Assembly (NCBI GenBank): GCA_937967425.1
Contig: CALBST010000356.1
Coordinates: 1-47,740, forward strand
Source: an uncultured Caulobacteraceae bacterium
Lineage (GTDB): Bacteria > Pseudomonadota > Alphaproteobacteria > Caulobacterales > TH1-2
Reading direction: 5' to 3'
DNA length: 47,740 nt
Numbering within the stretch: position 1 is the first letter of the stretch; each line of letters opens with the position of its first letter. The position numbers and the translations under genes are program-made. Under the pieces are notes generated by a model. That model saw nothing but the letters and a program-made list of their open reading frames with translations. It had not been told where the DNA came from and did no database searches. Positions 1-7,142 of this stretch are shown here, one piece after another.

Positions 1-74
1 TTCGGCCAGCGCAGCGCTTCGATGTAGCGGCGGGCCTCGGTTTCGCTCTGGAAATGGGGGGCGTCGAACTTCAT
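1..74 (-). CDS. IS1595-type transposase, N-terminal fragment (runs off left edge)
   Basis: Reading leftwards from an ATG at 74-72, the 24 visible codons give MKFDAPHFQSETEARRYIEA followed by LRWP. This is the characteristic start of IS1595-family DDE transposases, where it precedes a zinc ribbon (CPxC) that would lie beyond the window. The protein would cut and join the ends of its own insertion sequence. The rest is outside the window, so intactness cannot be judged. It lies 150 bases upstream of, and divergent from, the GafY-like gene. The family call rests on 24 residues recognised from memory. Confidence 0.72.
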   Translation of the reverse strand, partial: MKFDAPHFQSETEARRYIEALRWP

Positions 75-80
75 GGGGCC

Positions 81-109
81 AATTTAGGTATTCAGGCTTG
101 TGGCGTCAA
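81..109 (-). promoter_or_regulatory. Predicted sigma70 promoter of the transposase
   Basis: On the minus strand TTGACG (109-104) and TAAATT (86-81) are separated by 17 bases, a good match to the housekeeping consensus. The expected start of transcription falls at about 75-73, on the ATG itself, and no Shine-Dalgarno sequence fits in between. The mRNA would therefore be leaderless or nearly so. Prediction from sequence only. Confidence 0.45.
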
Positions 110-112
110 GTA

Positions 113-157
113 TATAATTAGGAAAAAACTCCTAGGCATAGGACAAAATATATCCTA
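113..157 (+). promoter_or_regulatory. TATAAT hexamer followed by two TAGGA/TCCTA palindromes
   Basis: A perfect TATAAT lies at 113-118 on the plus strand, with only a weak -35 (TTCAGG, 91-96). Directly downstream are two inverted repeats: TAGGA-N6-TCCTA at 119-134 and TAGGA-N9-TCCTA at 139-157. Palindromes over the predicted transcription start look like repressor operators for the GafY-like gene at 224. The alternative is that this AT-rich patch (about 75-160, unlike its GC-rich surroundings) is the terminal part of the IS1595-type element. The sequence alone does not decide between these. Confidence 0.4.
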
Positions 158-223
158 CACCGTTGAGGCGGCCGTATCCTGCGCTCTGAGGCGCGGAAGC
201 GGCTTTCAACGGAGGATTGGAAA

Positions 224-574
224 ATGGGCGTGTTGGCGAAACGCGCGGAGGATGCGGCTGCGGCGGAACTCGCGGCGAATGTGGTGAGCTACGCGCTTGG
301 CGTGCCGGCGGACGTGATTGTCGACGATGCGCGCGGATGCTCGCAGACCGCGTTCGCGCGGCAGTTGGCGATGTATTTGTGTCATGTGGGATTTGAGCTG
401 AGCTTGTCGCGTGTGGCGTCGGCGTTTGGACGCGACCGCTCAACCGTGGCGCATGCGTGTCACGCTATCGAAGACCGGCGCGACGAACCTCAATTCGATC
501 TTTGGATGGGCTCGCTCGAAGCGATGCTGCGCGCGGCGCCTCCGCCTCGCCTGGCCGTGCGAGCACAAGCATGA
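224..574 (+). CDS. gafY: DnaA domain IV-like DNA-binding protein, GafY-like GTA activator
   Basis: 116 residues. The core (about 40-90) resembles the C-terminal DNA-binding domain of DnaA: the RQLAMYLC helix, then LSLSRVASAFGRDRSTVAHA, matching the helix-turn-helix and basic-loop signature of domain IV. No AAA+ ATPase part is present. In Rhodobacter the GTA activator GafA joins such a domain to a DUF6456-like half; in Caulobacter the two halves are separate proteins, GafY and GafZ. This arrangement matches the Caulobacter form. ATG at 224 has a strong GGAGG (211-215) eight bases upstream. The last codon and stop overlap the next gene as ATGA, implying coupled translation. The DNA-binding fold is well supported; the GafY role is inferred from partner, size and a GTA cluster 12 kb away. 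Confidence 0.75.
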   Translation: MGVLAKRAEDAAAAELAANVVSYALGVPADVIVDDARGCSQTAFARQLAMYLCHVGFELSLSRVASAFGRDRSTVAHACHAIEDRRDEPQFDLWMGSLEAMLRAAPPPRLAVRAQA

Positions 575-1311
575 GCGCGCGGCGTGTGGCGCGTGTGTTA
601 GCGCGCTTGCGCTCGGCGGATACAGAGCTGCGGCTTTGTGGCGTCGGGCCAAACTATGGCGTGTTCTCCAAACAAGACCGGCGCCGGCGTGCTGTGTTGC
701 GTTTGAGCGCGGCCGATATGCGCGCGTTGCTATCGGACGGGCTGATCGAAGCTGGCGGAGACGGCGGCTACGGGCTGAGCGCTGCGGGCGCGGCGAAGGT
801 CGCGCGCGATGAGGCGGAGCCGGGTGAGGAATTTCTCGCACAGCATCGTAGCGTGGTTGCGCGCCATGTGATCGATGCGGACGGCGCGCTGCGCGGCGTC
901 AGAGGATTCGATCCGGAAGGGCCGATGCGGCGCTTGGCTGCGATGCGTGGACCGGGTGGCGGGCCGTGGCTGACGCAAGCCGAACTCGCGGCGGCAGCCA
1001 GGCTCCGTGCTGATTGGGATATCGGCGAAATCGGGCTCGTGCGCGGTTCCGATTGGATGGCGGCGCCAATGGGGGCCGCCGCGCGCGGGCCGGGCAATGC
1101 TCAAGAGGCGGCGATGGCGCATCGCTGTGACGCGCGCCGTCGTGTTGGTGACGCGTTGGCGCGGTTGGCGCAGCCATTGCGGCGTATCGTTGAGCGCGTC
1201 TGCTTGTACGAGGAAGGTCTTGAGGCACTCGAGCGCGCGGAGGGCTGGCCGGCGCGATCCGGAAAGCTTGCGCTCAAGCTTGGTCTCGCGCAGCTCGCGG
1301 CCGATCTTTAG
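571..1311 (+). CDS. gafZ: DUF6456 protein, GafZ-like GTA activator
   Basis: 246 residues from the ATG at 571, which overlaps the stop of the previous gene. The C-terminal third carries the DUF6456 signature: VERVCLYEEGLEALERAEGW, then PARSGKLALKLGL, a helical segment comparable to sigma-factor region 4. The N-terminal part (VGPNYGVFSKQD, then GYGLSAAG) looks like a winged-helix module. In Caulobacter GafZ works with GafY to activate GTA promoters and helps RNA polymerase read through terminators in the GTA operon; in Rhodobacter the equivalent half of GafA contacts the polymerase. It overlaps convergent sufE by four bases. Longer upstream starts in this frame (from 457) lie inside gafY and lack a ribosome binding site. 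Confidence 0.74.
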   Translation: MSARRVARVLARLRSADTELRLCGVGPNYGVFSKQDRRRRAVLRLSAADMRALLSDGLIEAGGDGGYGLSAAGAAKVARDEAEPGEEFLAQHRSVVARHVIDADGALRGVRGFDPEGPMRRLAAMRGPGGGPWLTQAELAAAARLRADWDIGEIGLVRGSDWMAAPMGAAARGPGNAQEAAMAHRCDARRRVGDALARLAQPLRRIVERVCLYEEGLEALERAEGWPARSGKLALKLGLAQLAADL

Positions 1312-1730
1312 GCGTCGCGGGCCTCTTGTTGGATGCGGCTCATCATCGAGAAGAGGCCATTGGAGCGCTGAGCGGTAAGGGCGTCCTTCAAGCCTAAGCG
1401 CTCGAACACGGCTTTCGGATCGACAGCGAGAATGTCCGCCGGGGTTCGCCCGGAGAAGATGCGCAGCAGCAGCGCAATTTCGCCGCGCACGATGTGGGCT
1501 TCGGAATCGCCGCGAAAAAACAGCTTTTCCGGCTCGTCCGCGCGAGTTTCGCGAACAAGCCAGGTTGGGCTGGTGCAGCCGCGCACGCGATTAGCTTCAC
1601 TGCGCTCGCTCTCGGAGAGCGGCGTCAGACCGCGCCCAAGCTCGATGACATACGAAATGCGCTCCTCCCAATCGGGGAGGAGCGCGAAATCGTCGACAAG
1701 GTCTTCGATCGTTTGATCGATGCTGGCCAT
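1308..1730 (-). CDS. sufE: SufE-like cysteine desulfuration protein
   Basis: 140 residues from MASIDQTIEDLV; a nine-residue upstream extension to 1757 is possible but unlikely. SufE accepts persulfide sulfur from SufS and passes it to the SufBCD scaffold for iron-sulfur cluster assembly in the cytoplasm. The acceptor cysteine is C52 in NRVRGCTSPTW, at the family position, and DWEERISYVIELGRGL is the usual N-terminal signature. It lies 37 bases downstream of the exported-protein gene on the same strand, so the two may be cotranscribed. No other suf genes are in the window. Confidence 0.92.
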   Translation of the reverse strand: MASIDQTIEDLVDDFALLPDWEERISYVIELGRGLTPLSESERSEANRVRGCTSPTWLVRETRADEPEKLFFRGDSEAHIVRGEIALLLRIFSGRTPADILAVDPKAVFERLGLKDALTAQRSNGLFSMMSRIQQEARDA

Positions 1731-1767
1731 GAGCTTCAGATGCGCCTTGCGGCGCATCTGGGCAAGG

Positions 1768-2823
1768 TCAGTCGCGGCCGCCGCCGTGAGCGCCGGCCGG
1801 AATCGGCGTCATGGCGGTGGCGTCAGGCTGAGCGACGGCCCCGATGCAAGTGCCGATATCGCGCAGGCCGTGCTGGCCAAGGCAGAACGCGTTCTCATAA
1901 CGGAAGCGCGCCGCCGACATGCATTGATAGAGTTGCAGCTGGGCCATCTCGAAGCAGTCGCGCGAACGCGGATCGGTGATCAGGCGGCTGACGGCGCTTT
2001 GGTTGGTATCGACCGCGTCGAGCGCCTGGAGCGCCGCGACGGCGGCCATCCGATCGAGCGCCTCGCCGCGCGAAGCGTTGACGCGCCATTGGTAGCTGGC
2101 CGGCGTTGATGCGACTTCGACGACTTGTTCGCCGCCGCGGACGGCGTCCCAGAAGCGGCGGCCGCCATAGACAGACGGATCGGTTGACGGCGAAAGGCTG
2201 AGCGGCGTCACGGCAAGGCGTGGCGCGACTTCATTCGGCACGGCGTCCGAAGGCGCGCCGTCACGCCCGAGTGACCGGATGCGTTGGACGCGTGCGGCTT
2301 GTTGCGGCGCGACGCTGTTGGCCCAGCGCTGACGCTGCAGCGAGTAGGCCATTTCCTGATAGCGATCGGCGACGCTGATGATGCGGGCGCTGTCGGCGTT
2401 GGCCGAGGCGAGCAGCATGTTGGTCGCGTCTTGGCCGCCGCGCAGGCCGCGTGCGTAAGACGGATCGACGGTGACTGCCCAGATGACAGCGTCACGGCCG
2501 TAATAGGCCGCTGCATCGCGCACGCCTTGCACGAAGGCCGGCGACTGCGCGGCAGTGTTGGCGCCGTAAGCGATCCAGCCGCGTGTGAGCGCGTCACGAT
2601 TGTGACGGGCGACGCGGTCCAGCGCCGATTCAAGCCCGGCTGCGTCGCGCATCGTTGACGCGCGCAATTCAGAAACGTCGCTTTGGTAAGCGGCGTAGGC
2701 GGTAACCGCAGTCTGCAGGTCGACGTTGCTTGCGCCAGCTTCCGTAGAAGCGGGCGTCTGTGCATTGGCGACGCCGAGAAGGGCGACGGCCGCGGTAGTA
2801 GTCCAGACCGCAAGGCTCCGCAT
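1768..2823 (-). CDS. Conserved exported protein with C-terminal cysteine motif, function unknown
   Basis: 351 residues. MRSLAVWTTTAAVALLGVANAQ is a clear Sec signal peptide. The mature protein is mainly helical. Its C-terminal 60 residues hold four cysteines (RDCFEMAQLQLYQC, NAFCLGQHGL, DIGTCIGA), probably two disulfides. I recognise this tail as conserved in Caulobacter-type genomes but know no function. The ATG at 2823 follows GAGGGAG on the minus strand with a nine-base spacer; another ATG at 2841 would put charged residues before the signal peptide. The frame stays open to 3543 across the neighbouring kinase, but that extension is a GC-rich antisense shadow. It is divergent from the kinase gene at 2936. 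Confidence 0.8.
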   Translation of the reverse strand: MRSLAVWTTTAAVALLGVANAQTPASTEAGASNVDLQTAVTAYAAYQSDVSELRASTMRDAAGLESALDRVARHNRDALTRGWIAYGANTAAQSPAFVQGVRDAAAYYGRDAVIWAVTVDPSYARGLRGGQDATNMLLASANADSARIISVADRYQEMAYSLQRQRWANSVAPQQAARVQRIRSLGRDGAPSDAVPNEVAPRLAVTPLSLSPSTDPSVYGGRRFWDAVRGGEQVVEVASTPASYQWRVNASRGEALDRMAAVAALQALDAVDTNQSAVSRLITDPRSRDCFEMAQLQLYQCMSAARFRYENAFCLGQHGLRDIGTCIGAVAQPDATAMTPIPAGAHGGGRD

Positions 2824-2852
2824 CGGCTTCTGCTCCCTCATCCTAGATTGGT

Positions 2853-2875
2853 GAGTCCGCTTCCGAGAACGACTC
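2853..2875. promoter_or_regulatory. Two GANTC sites in divergent promoter region
   Basis: GAGTC at 2853-2857 and GACTC at 2871-2875 lie in the 112-base gap between the exported protein and the six-helix kinase. GANTC is the target of the cell-cycle methyltransferase CcrM, and GcrA acts at such methylated promoters in Caulobacter-like bacteria. Clustered sites suggest cell-cycle control of one or both genes; this is inference. Confidence 0.35.
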
Positions 2876-2935
2876 ATAGCGGGCACTCTCTCCCCCAGCG
2901 CGTTAAGAAGTCTTTTACTCGCGAGCCACGTTTCA

Positions 2936-4132
2936 GTGTCAACACAACAGGCCGTAACGCCAGGTGCAAAAGCAGCGCCAATGGCAGCCACGCTGGCTTT
3001 GGCCGGCTGGATTTGGGCTGCCGGGGTCGTTGCGGCTGCGATCGCTGGTGTTTTCGGCGGGGGAGAACGCCACGTCGTGGCGGCGGCCGCCGCGTTAGCG
3101 TTAGCGCCGGCGCTCACGGGATTCATCTTGTTGCCGTGGAGCGGGCGCCGCTGGGGGGCGTTCGGTCTCATTTTGGCGTGGTTAGTCGCCGTTGCGGGAC
3201 TGGTCGCGGGAACCGGCGGCTGGGGTTCGCCGCTGGCGGTGGCCCTGGTCATTCCCGTGCTGCTGGCGCGGACGCTCGGGCGCTGGACCCGGCTCGCCGG
3301 GATCGGCGCGGTTTTGGCCTTCGTGGCGTCTGGCGTGTTCCCGCTGATGTATGCGGGGCTCGGCCGGTTCACGGTGGCGATGGCCGTCTGGTCGCTCTTG
3401 CTGGTCGTGTGGCTGCTTGGCTTCGCCCAGCGCCGCGAGAGCCGCGAGCAGGCGATGAGCCAGCGCATCGCGGAGGTCTCGCACGAATTGCGCACGCCGC
3501 TGACGCACATCCTCGGTTTCTCCGAGATGATCGAGCGGCGCATCTTCGGTGAGGTCAGCGATCGCTATGTCGAATACGCTGGCCTGATCCGGAAGAGCGG
3601 CGCGCATCTGCTCGGGCTAGTGAATGATCTGCTTGATCTCTCGCGCATCGACGCCGGCAAGTACGAGCTGCAGTTGGGTGAGTTCGATGTGCGCACTGTC
3701 GTTGAGGACGTGGTGCGCGTGTCACTCGATAGCGCCGACAAGAAACAGATATCGCTGGGGCTGCTGACGCCGGATGCGGCGTTGAACGTCCGCGCCGACG
3801 ATCGCGCAGTGAAGCGGATGCTGATCAACACGGTTGGCAATGCCATCAAATTCACACCGGAGGGCGGGCGCGTGATGGTGCAGGCGTCCGTCGTGGATGG
3901 CGCGTTGCAGCTCGATACGATCGACAATGGGCCAGGCATTCCGGAGGCGGAGCGGGAGACGTTGGGCCACGCTTACGAGCGCGGTTCAGGTGGCGCGCGT
4001 GCGGAAGGAACGGGACTTGGGCTTTCATTGGTGCGCGCGTTAGCGGCGCTGCACGGCGGCGCACTGAGCTTTCACGAAGCGCCGGGCGGCGGCGCCTTGG
4101 TGCGGATCACGCTGCCGGTGTTGACAGGCTAG
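2936..4132 (+). CDS. Six-helix membrane histidine kinase (DivJ/PleC-type core)
   Basis: 398 residues from a GTG start. Residues 17-165 contain about six transmembrane helices with almost no loops, so the signal sensed is probably in the membrane. The HisKA region is EVSHELRTPLTHILGFSEMI with phospho-acceptor H183, followed by KSGAHLLGLVNDLLDLSRID, the PleC/DivJ/PdhS style. ATPase boxes are NAIKFTPEGG, DNGPGIP and GTGLGLSL. No response regulator is adjacent, so it is an orphan kinase. Six helices plus this core recall DivJ, although Caulobacter DivJ is longer. It is divergent from the exported protein gene and overlaps the next minus-strand gene by four bases. Confidence 0.85.
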   Translation: MSTQQAVTPGAKAAPMAATLALAGWIWAAGVVAAAIAGVFGGGERHVVAAAAALALAPALTGFILLPWSGRRWGAFGLILAWLVAVAGLVAGTGGWGSPLAVALVIPVLLARTLGRWTRLAGIGAVLAFVASGVFPLMYAGLGRFTVAMAVWSLLLVVWLLGFAQRRESREQAMSQRIAEVSHELRTPLTHILGFSEMIERRIFGEVSDRYVEYAGLIRKSGAHLLGLVNDLLDLSRIDAGKYELQLGEFDVRTVVEDVVRVSLDSADKKQISLGLLTPDAALNVRADDRAVKRMLINTVGNAIKFTPEGGRVMVQASVVDGALQLDTIDNGPGIPEAERETLGHAYERGSGGARAEGTGLGLSLVRALAALHGGALSFHEAPGGGALVRITLPVLTG

Positions 4133-4965
4133 CGGATCGTCAAGAACGCGCGTGCGGCGGCAATGTCGCCGACTTCGACAAGCAGCCGCTGCGACGAGCG
4201 CCCCTGTTGCAGACGGATTTCGATGGTTTCGCGTGGGTCGAGCGTCACCACGTTGCGAAATGCGGTGTCGGGGAAGGTGAAGATCACAAATTGCTGGCCG
4301 TTGGTTCGCTCAACCGTGCGCGATGAAGGAACGCTGGCCGTCGCGCCTGGTGATGGCAGGCCGGCTTCGAGACCTTGCGAGATGCGCTGTGGCAGGGCGA
4401 TTTCGCGAACCGCGGCGCGGGCGGGGTCGCGCAAGATCAGCTGCGCCGATGTCGGGCCGGTTTCGCCGCGCGCGAGTGGGATTGAGAGTGTGAGGCGCTG
4501 AAGCTCACCGCGTTGCCGCACGCCGAAGGTTGCCGCGATAGGCGCGTCGATGGCTTGGCTCAGACGCCAGCCGCTATCGTCGACGACGCGGCGCGCGCGC
4601 CATGAACGGTCCCAGCCGGGAAACTCCATGCTGCTGACATTGATCCACGAGGCGAATGCGCGACGCGCATCCTCCGCGGCGCTGGCGGTGCGTTGATCGG
4701 TGCAGCTTCTGCTGCGCGCTGCGTTGACGGCGGCGGTCTCCAACTCGCGCAGACGGGCGCTGGTCCAGCCGGCGCGCAACAATGCGCCGCGCGCTTGTGC
4801 GAGGCCAACGCTCAGAGCTGAACGGACGTCGGGGGTGAAGAGGCGGCATTGCGCGTCGGCTTCCAGCAGGCCGCGCCGCTCCACGAACGCGGTGCGCGCG
4901 TTCGGCTCGGTGGCGGAGGCGACCGTGCTCGTGCCCAGGGCGAGTGCGAGGATCAAAAAGCGCAT
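4129..4965 (-). CDS. Exported protein of unknown function
   Basis: 278 residues from MRFLILALALGTSTVASATE, a typical signal peptide with a probable cut after ASA. There are two cysteines in the N-terminal half of the mature protein (DAQCRLF and SRSCTDQ). The C-terminal half is rich in alternating hydrophobic residues (QQFVIFTFPDTAFRNVVTLD, then IEIRLQQGRSSQRLLVEVGD), suggesting beta structure. I do not recognise a family. The frame continues upstream to 5328 but that overlaps the DUF1491 gene antisense and is discounted. Start at 4965 is set by the signal peptide. Confidence 0.72.
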   Translation of the reverse strand: MRFLILALALGTSTVASATEPNARTAFVERRGLLEADAQCRLFTPDVRSALSVGLAQARGALLRAGWTSARLRELETAAVNAARSRSCTDQRTASAAEDARRAFASWINVSSMEFPGWDRSWRARRVVDDSGWRLSQAIDAPIAATFGVRQRGELQRLTLSIPLARGETGPTSAQLILRDPARAAVREIALPQRISQGLEAGLPSPGATASVPSSRTVERTNGQQFVIFTFPDTAFRNVVTLDPRETIEIRLQQGRSSQRLLVEVGDIAAARAFLTIR

Positions 4966-5016
4966 GCGAGCGCGAAAGGTTAAGCTAAGGTTCTTGCGTT
5001 CTGATGAACGGCGACA

Positions 5017-5355
5017 ATGGACGAACTGAAAACAGACTTTTGGGCGAGCGCCCTGATCCGCCGGGCCGAGATCGGCGGCGCCTTCGCGGGCGTCGTCAAG
5101 AAAGGCGATACCGACGCGGGCGCGGTGCTCGTTAAGGTGGCCACGCTGGACGGTAAGGCGCGGCTTTATGGACCGGCGCGCAACGGCGAGGGCGAGCGGA
5201 TCTGGCTCGATCTTTCGGCGGGTTCGCTGGGCGATGATGAGCGAGAAGTGGATGAATACGTCCGCAAACGCCGGGCCGGCGATCCGGACCTCTGGGTGAT
5301 CGAAATCGAGGACCGCCAGGGGCGGCATTTTCTCCTGGAGCCGGTGGAAAGTTAG
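5017..5355 (+). CDS. DUF1491 family protein
   Basis: 112 residues beginning MDELKTDFWASALIRRAEI, the recognised N-terminus of DUF1491, a small cytoplasmic family nearly confined to alphaproteobacteria. Other family landmarks are GDTDAGAVLVKV in the middle and DPDLWVIEIEDRQGRHFL at the end. Biochemical function is unknown to me. The gene is divergent from the exported protein (51-base gap) and followed 97 bases later by prfC. Confidence 0.88.
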   Translation: MDELKTDFWASALIRRAEIGGAFAGVVKKGDTDAGAVLVKVATLDGKARLYGPARNGEGERIWLDLSAGSLGDDEREVDEYVRKRRAGDPDLWVIEIEDRQGRHFLLEPVES

Positions 5356-5451
5356 GCGTCAGGAGGTCAGGTATCAGGTGTCTGACTGGCCATTTGCGGC
5401 TTGGGCGGCTACCAACCCGCCTCCAATCTGACACCTGACGCCCGAGACCTG
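5356..5451. repeat. Imperfect inverted repeat of TCAGG-rich units
   Basis: The 96-base gap before prfC carries an inverted repeat: 5374-5389 pairs with 5423-5438 at 14 of 16 positions, with a 33-base loop. Each arm also contains several spaced copies of TCAGG (or its complement CCTGA), for example GGCGTCAGG next to GGTCAGG on the left and ACCTGACG next to GACCTGA on the right, ending at the prfC ATG. It could be a dispersed intergenic repeat, a DUF1491 terminator or a prfC leader structure. No T-run follows. Confidence 0.6.
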
Positions 5452-7056
5452 ATGTCCGCCGACCCCGCCACCGAGGCCGCACGCCGCCGAACGTTTGCGA
5501 TCATCTCGCACCCTGACGCCGGCAAAACCACGCTGACTGAATCGCTGCTGCTCGCCGGCGGCGCCATTCACTTGGCCGGCGCTGTCGCCGCGCGCGGGCA
5601 GGCTCGGCGCACGACGTCAGACTGGATGAAGATCGAGCGCGAGCGCGGCATTTCGGTCTCGAGCTCGGTCATGATGTTCGAGCATGACGGCAAGGTGTTC
5701 AATCTGCTTGATACGCCGGGCCACGAAGACTTCTCGGAAGACACCTACCGCACGCTGACCGCAGCCGACTCCGCCATCATGGTGCTCGACGCCGCCAAGG
5801 GCATCGAGCCGCAGACCTTGAAGCTGTTTGAAGTCTGCCGCCTGCGTGACATTCCGATCACGACCTTCATCAACAAGATGGACCGCGAAGCGCTCGATCC
5901 GTTCGAGCTGCTGGACGAAATTCATTCCAAGCTCGCGATGGATACCGCGCCGATGTATTGGCCGGCGGCGTCCGGGCAACGTTTTGCCGGGATGCTCGAT
6001 CTGACGACGGACGAGTTCGTGCCGTTCCGCCGGTTGGAGCACGGCGAGCAAGGCTTCGCCGTCGAAGAGCGGCAGAAGCGCGGCAGCAATAGCTTCCTGC
6101 ACGACGTGCGCGATGACGTGCGCGCCGAGCTTGAAGAAACCGCCGAACTCGCGCGCGAGGGCCTGCCGAAGTTTGATCTCAAGGCGTTCCGCGAAGGGCA
6201 TCTGACGCCGGTCTATTTCGGCTCGGCGCTGCGCCGTTTCGGCGTGCTCGAGTTGCTCGCCGGTCTCGGCGCCAATGCGCCGCCGCCACGACCGCTCCGC
6301 GCGACGGTGAAGGGCGTGGAAACGGAAGTCGCGCCGGGGCGCGAAGACGTCAGCGGCTTCATCTTCAAGATCCAGGCGAACATGGACCCCAAGCACCGTG
6401 ACCGCGTCGGCTTTTTCCGTATCTCCTCCGGCCGCTTCAAGCGCGGCATGACGCTGAAGACCGCCGCGGGCAAGGGATTCAACGTCCACAATCCGATGAT
6501 GTTCATGGCGCAGGATCGCGAGATCGCCGACGAGGCGTTCCCGGGTGATGTCATCGGTATCCCGAGCCACGGCGGATTGCGCGTCGGAGATTCGCTCTCT
6601 CAGTCGGGTGATGTCGTTTTCCAGGGTATTCCGAACTTTGCGCCGGAAATCCTGAAGCGCGTGCGCGTGAAAGATCCGCTGAAGCAGAAGCACTTGCGCA
6701 AGGCGCTGGAGTCGCTGGGCGAAGAGGGCGTGACGCAAGTGTTCAAGCCGGTGCACGGCGGCGATTTGGTTGTCGGCGCCGTCGGCCAGCTGCAGTTCGA
6801 AGTGCTCGATGAGCGGATGAAGGCCGAATACGGCCTTGAAGTGATTTTCGAAACCTCGCCGTATCAGGCCGCGCGCTGGATCAGCGCCGATACGCGCGCT
6901 GATCTTGATGCGTTCATAGAGAAGTCAGCGTCGCAAATGGCTGAGGACGTCGACAACGCGCCGGTGTTTCTGGGCAAGAGCGCCTGGGAAATCGGCTACG
7001 TTCAGGACAAGAACCCGAAGATCCGGTTCTCGGATACCAAAGAGCGCGCGGCCTAA
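5452..7056 (+). CDS. prfC: Peptide chain release factor 3 (RF3)
   Basis: 534 residues, the usual RF3 length. RF3 is a translational GTPase that removes RF1/RF2 from the ribosome after termination. The GTPase motifs are visible: P-loop SHPDAGKTTLTE (about 19-30), switch I ERERGISVSSSVM, G3 DTPGHEDFSEDTYR and G4 NKMDRE, followed by the translation-factor beta barrel and the RF3 C-terminal domain (VGAVGQLQFEVLDERMKAEY). ATG at 5452 is set by alignment to MSADPATEAARRRTFAIISH; there is no good Shine-Dalgarno sequence because the upstream repeat runs into the start codon. Confidence 0.95.
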   Translation: MSADPATEAARRRTFAIISHPDAGKTTLTESLLLAGGAIHLAGAVAARGQARRTTSDWMKIERERGISVSSSVMMFEHDGKVFNLLDTPGHEDFSEDTYRTLTAADSAIMVLDAAKGIEPQTLKLFEVCRLRDIPITTFINKMDREALDPFELLDEIHSKLAMDTAPMYWPAASGQRFAGMLDLTTDEFVPFRRLEHGEQGFAVEERQKRGSNSFLHDVRDDVRAELEETAELAREGLPKFDLKAFREGHLTPVYFGSALRRFGVLELLAGLGANAPPPRPLRATVKGVETEVAPGREDVSGFIFKIQANMDPKHRDRVGFFRISSGRFKRGMTLKTAAGKGFNVHNPMMFMAQDREIADEAFPGDVIGIPSHGGLRVGDSLSQSGDVVFQGIPNFAPEILKRVRVKDPLKQKHLRKALESLGEEGVTQVFKPVHGGDLVVGAVGQLQFEVLDERMKAEYGLEVIFETSPYQAARWISADTRADLDAFIEKSASQMAEDVDNAPVFLGKSAWEIGYVQDKNPKIRFSDTKERAA

Positions 7057-7108
7057 CGAAACGCCGGCGCTGCGATGGCAAGCGTTTGTCAATGTGAACG
7101 CGGGGGAT

Positions 7109-7126
7109 GCCGGCTAGGGCGCCGGC
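7109..7126. terminator. GC hairpin between convergent prfC and DUF2336 gene
   Basis: GCCGGC (7109-7114) and GCCGGC (7121-7126) form a six-pair stem with a six-base loop in the 86-base gap between two convergent genes. No T-run follows on either strand, so it is at best a weak or Rho-assisted bidirectional terminator. Confidence 0.3.
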
Positions 7127-7142
7127 GGTCCAGACTCGACGC

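Noticed and set aside
2824..3543. In-frame minus-strand extension of the exported protein to 591 codons
   Set aside because: It overlaps the whole sensor part of the kinase antisense, has arginine/proline/alanine-rich shadow composition and would bury a good signal peptide.
5617..6756. 379-codon minus-strand open frame across prfC
   Set aside because: Antisense shadow of a certain gene in GC-rich DNA; no recognisable domain and histidine/arginine-rich composition.
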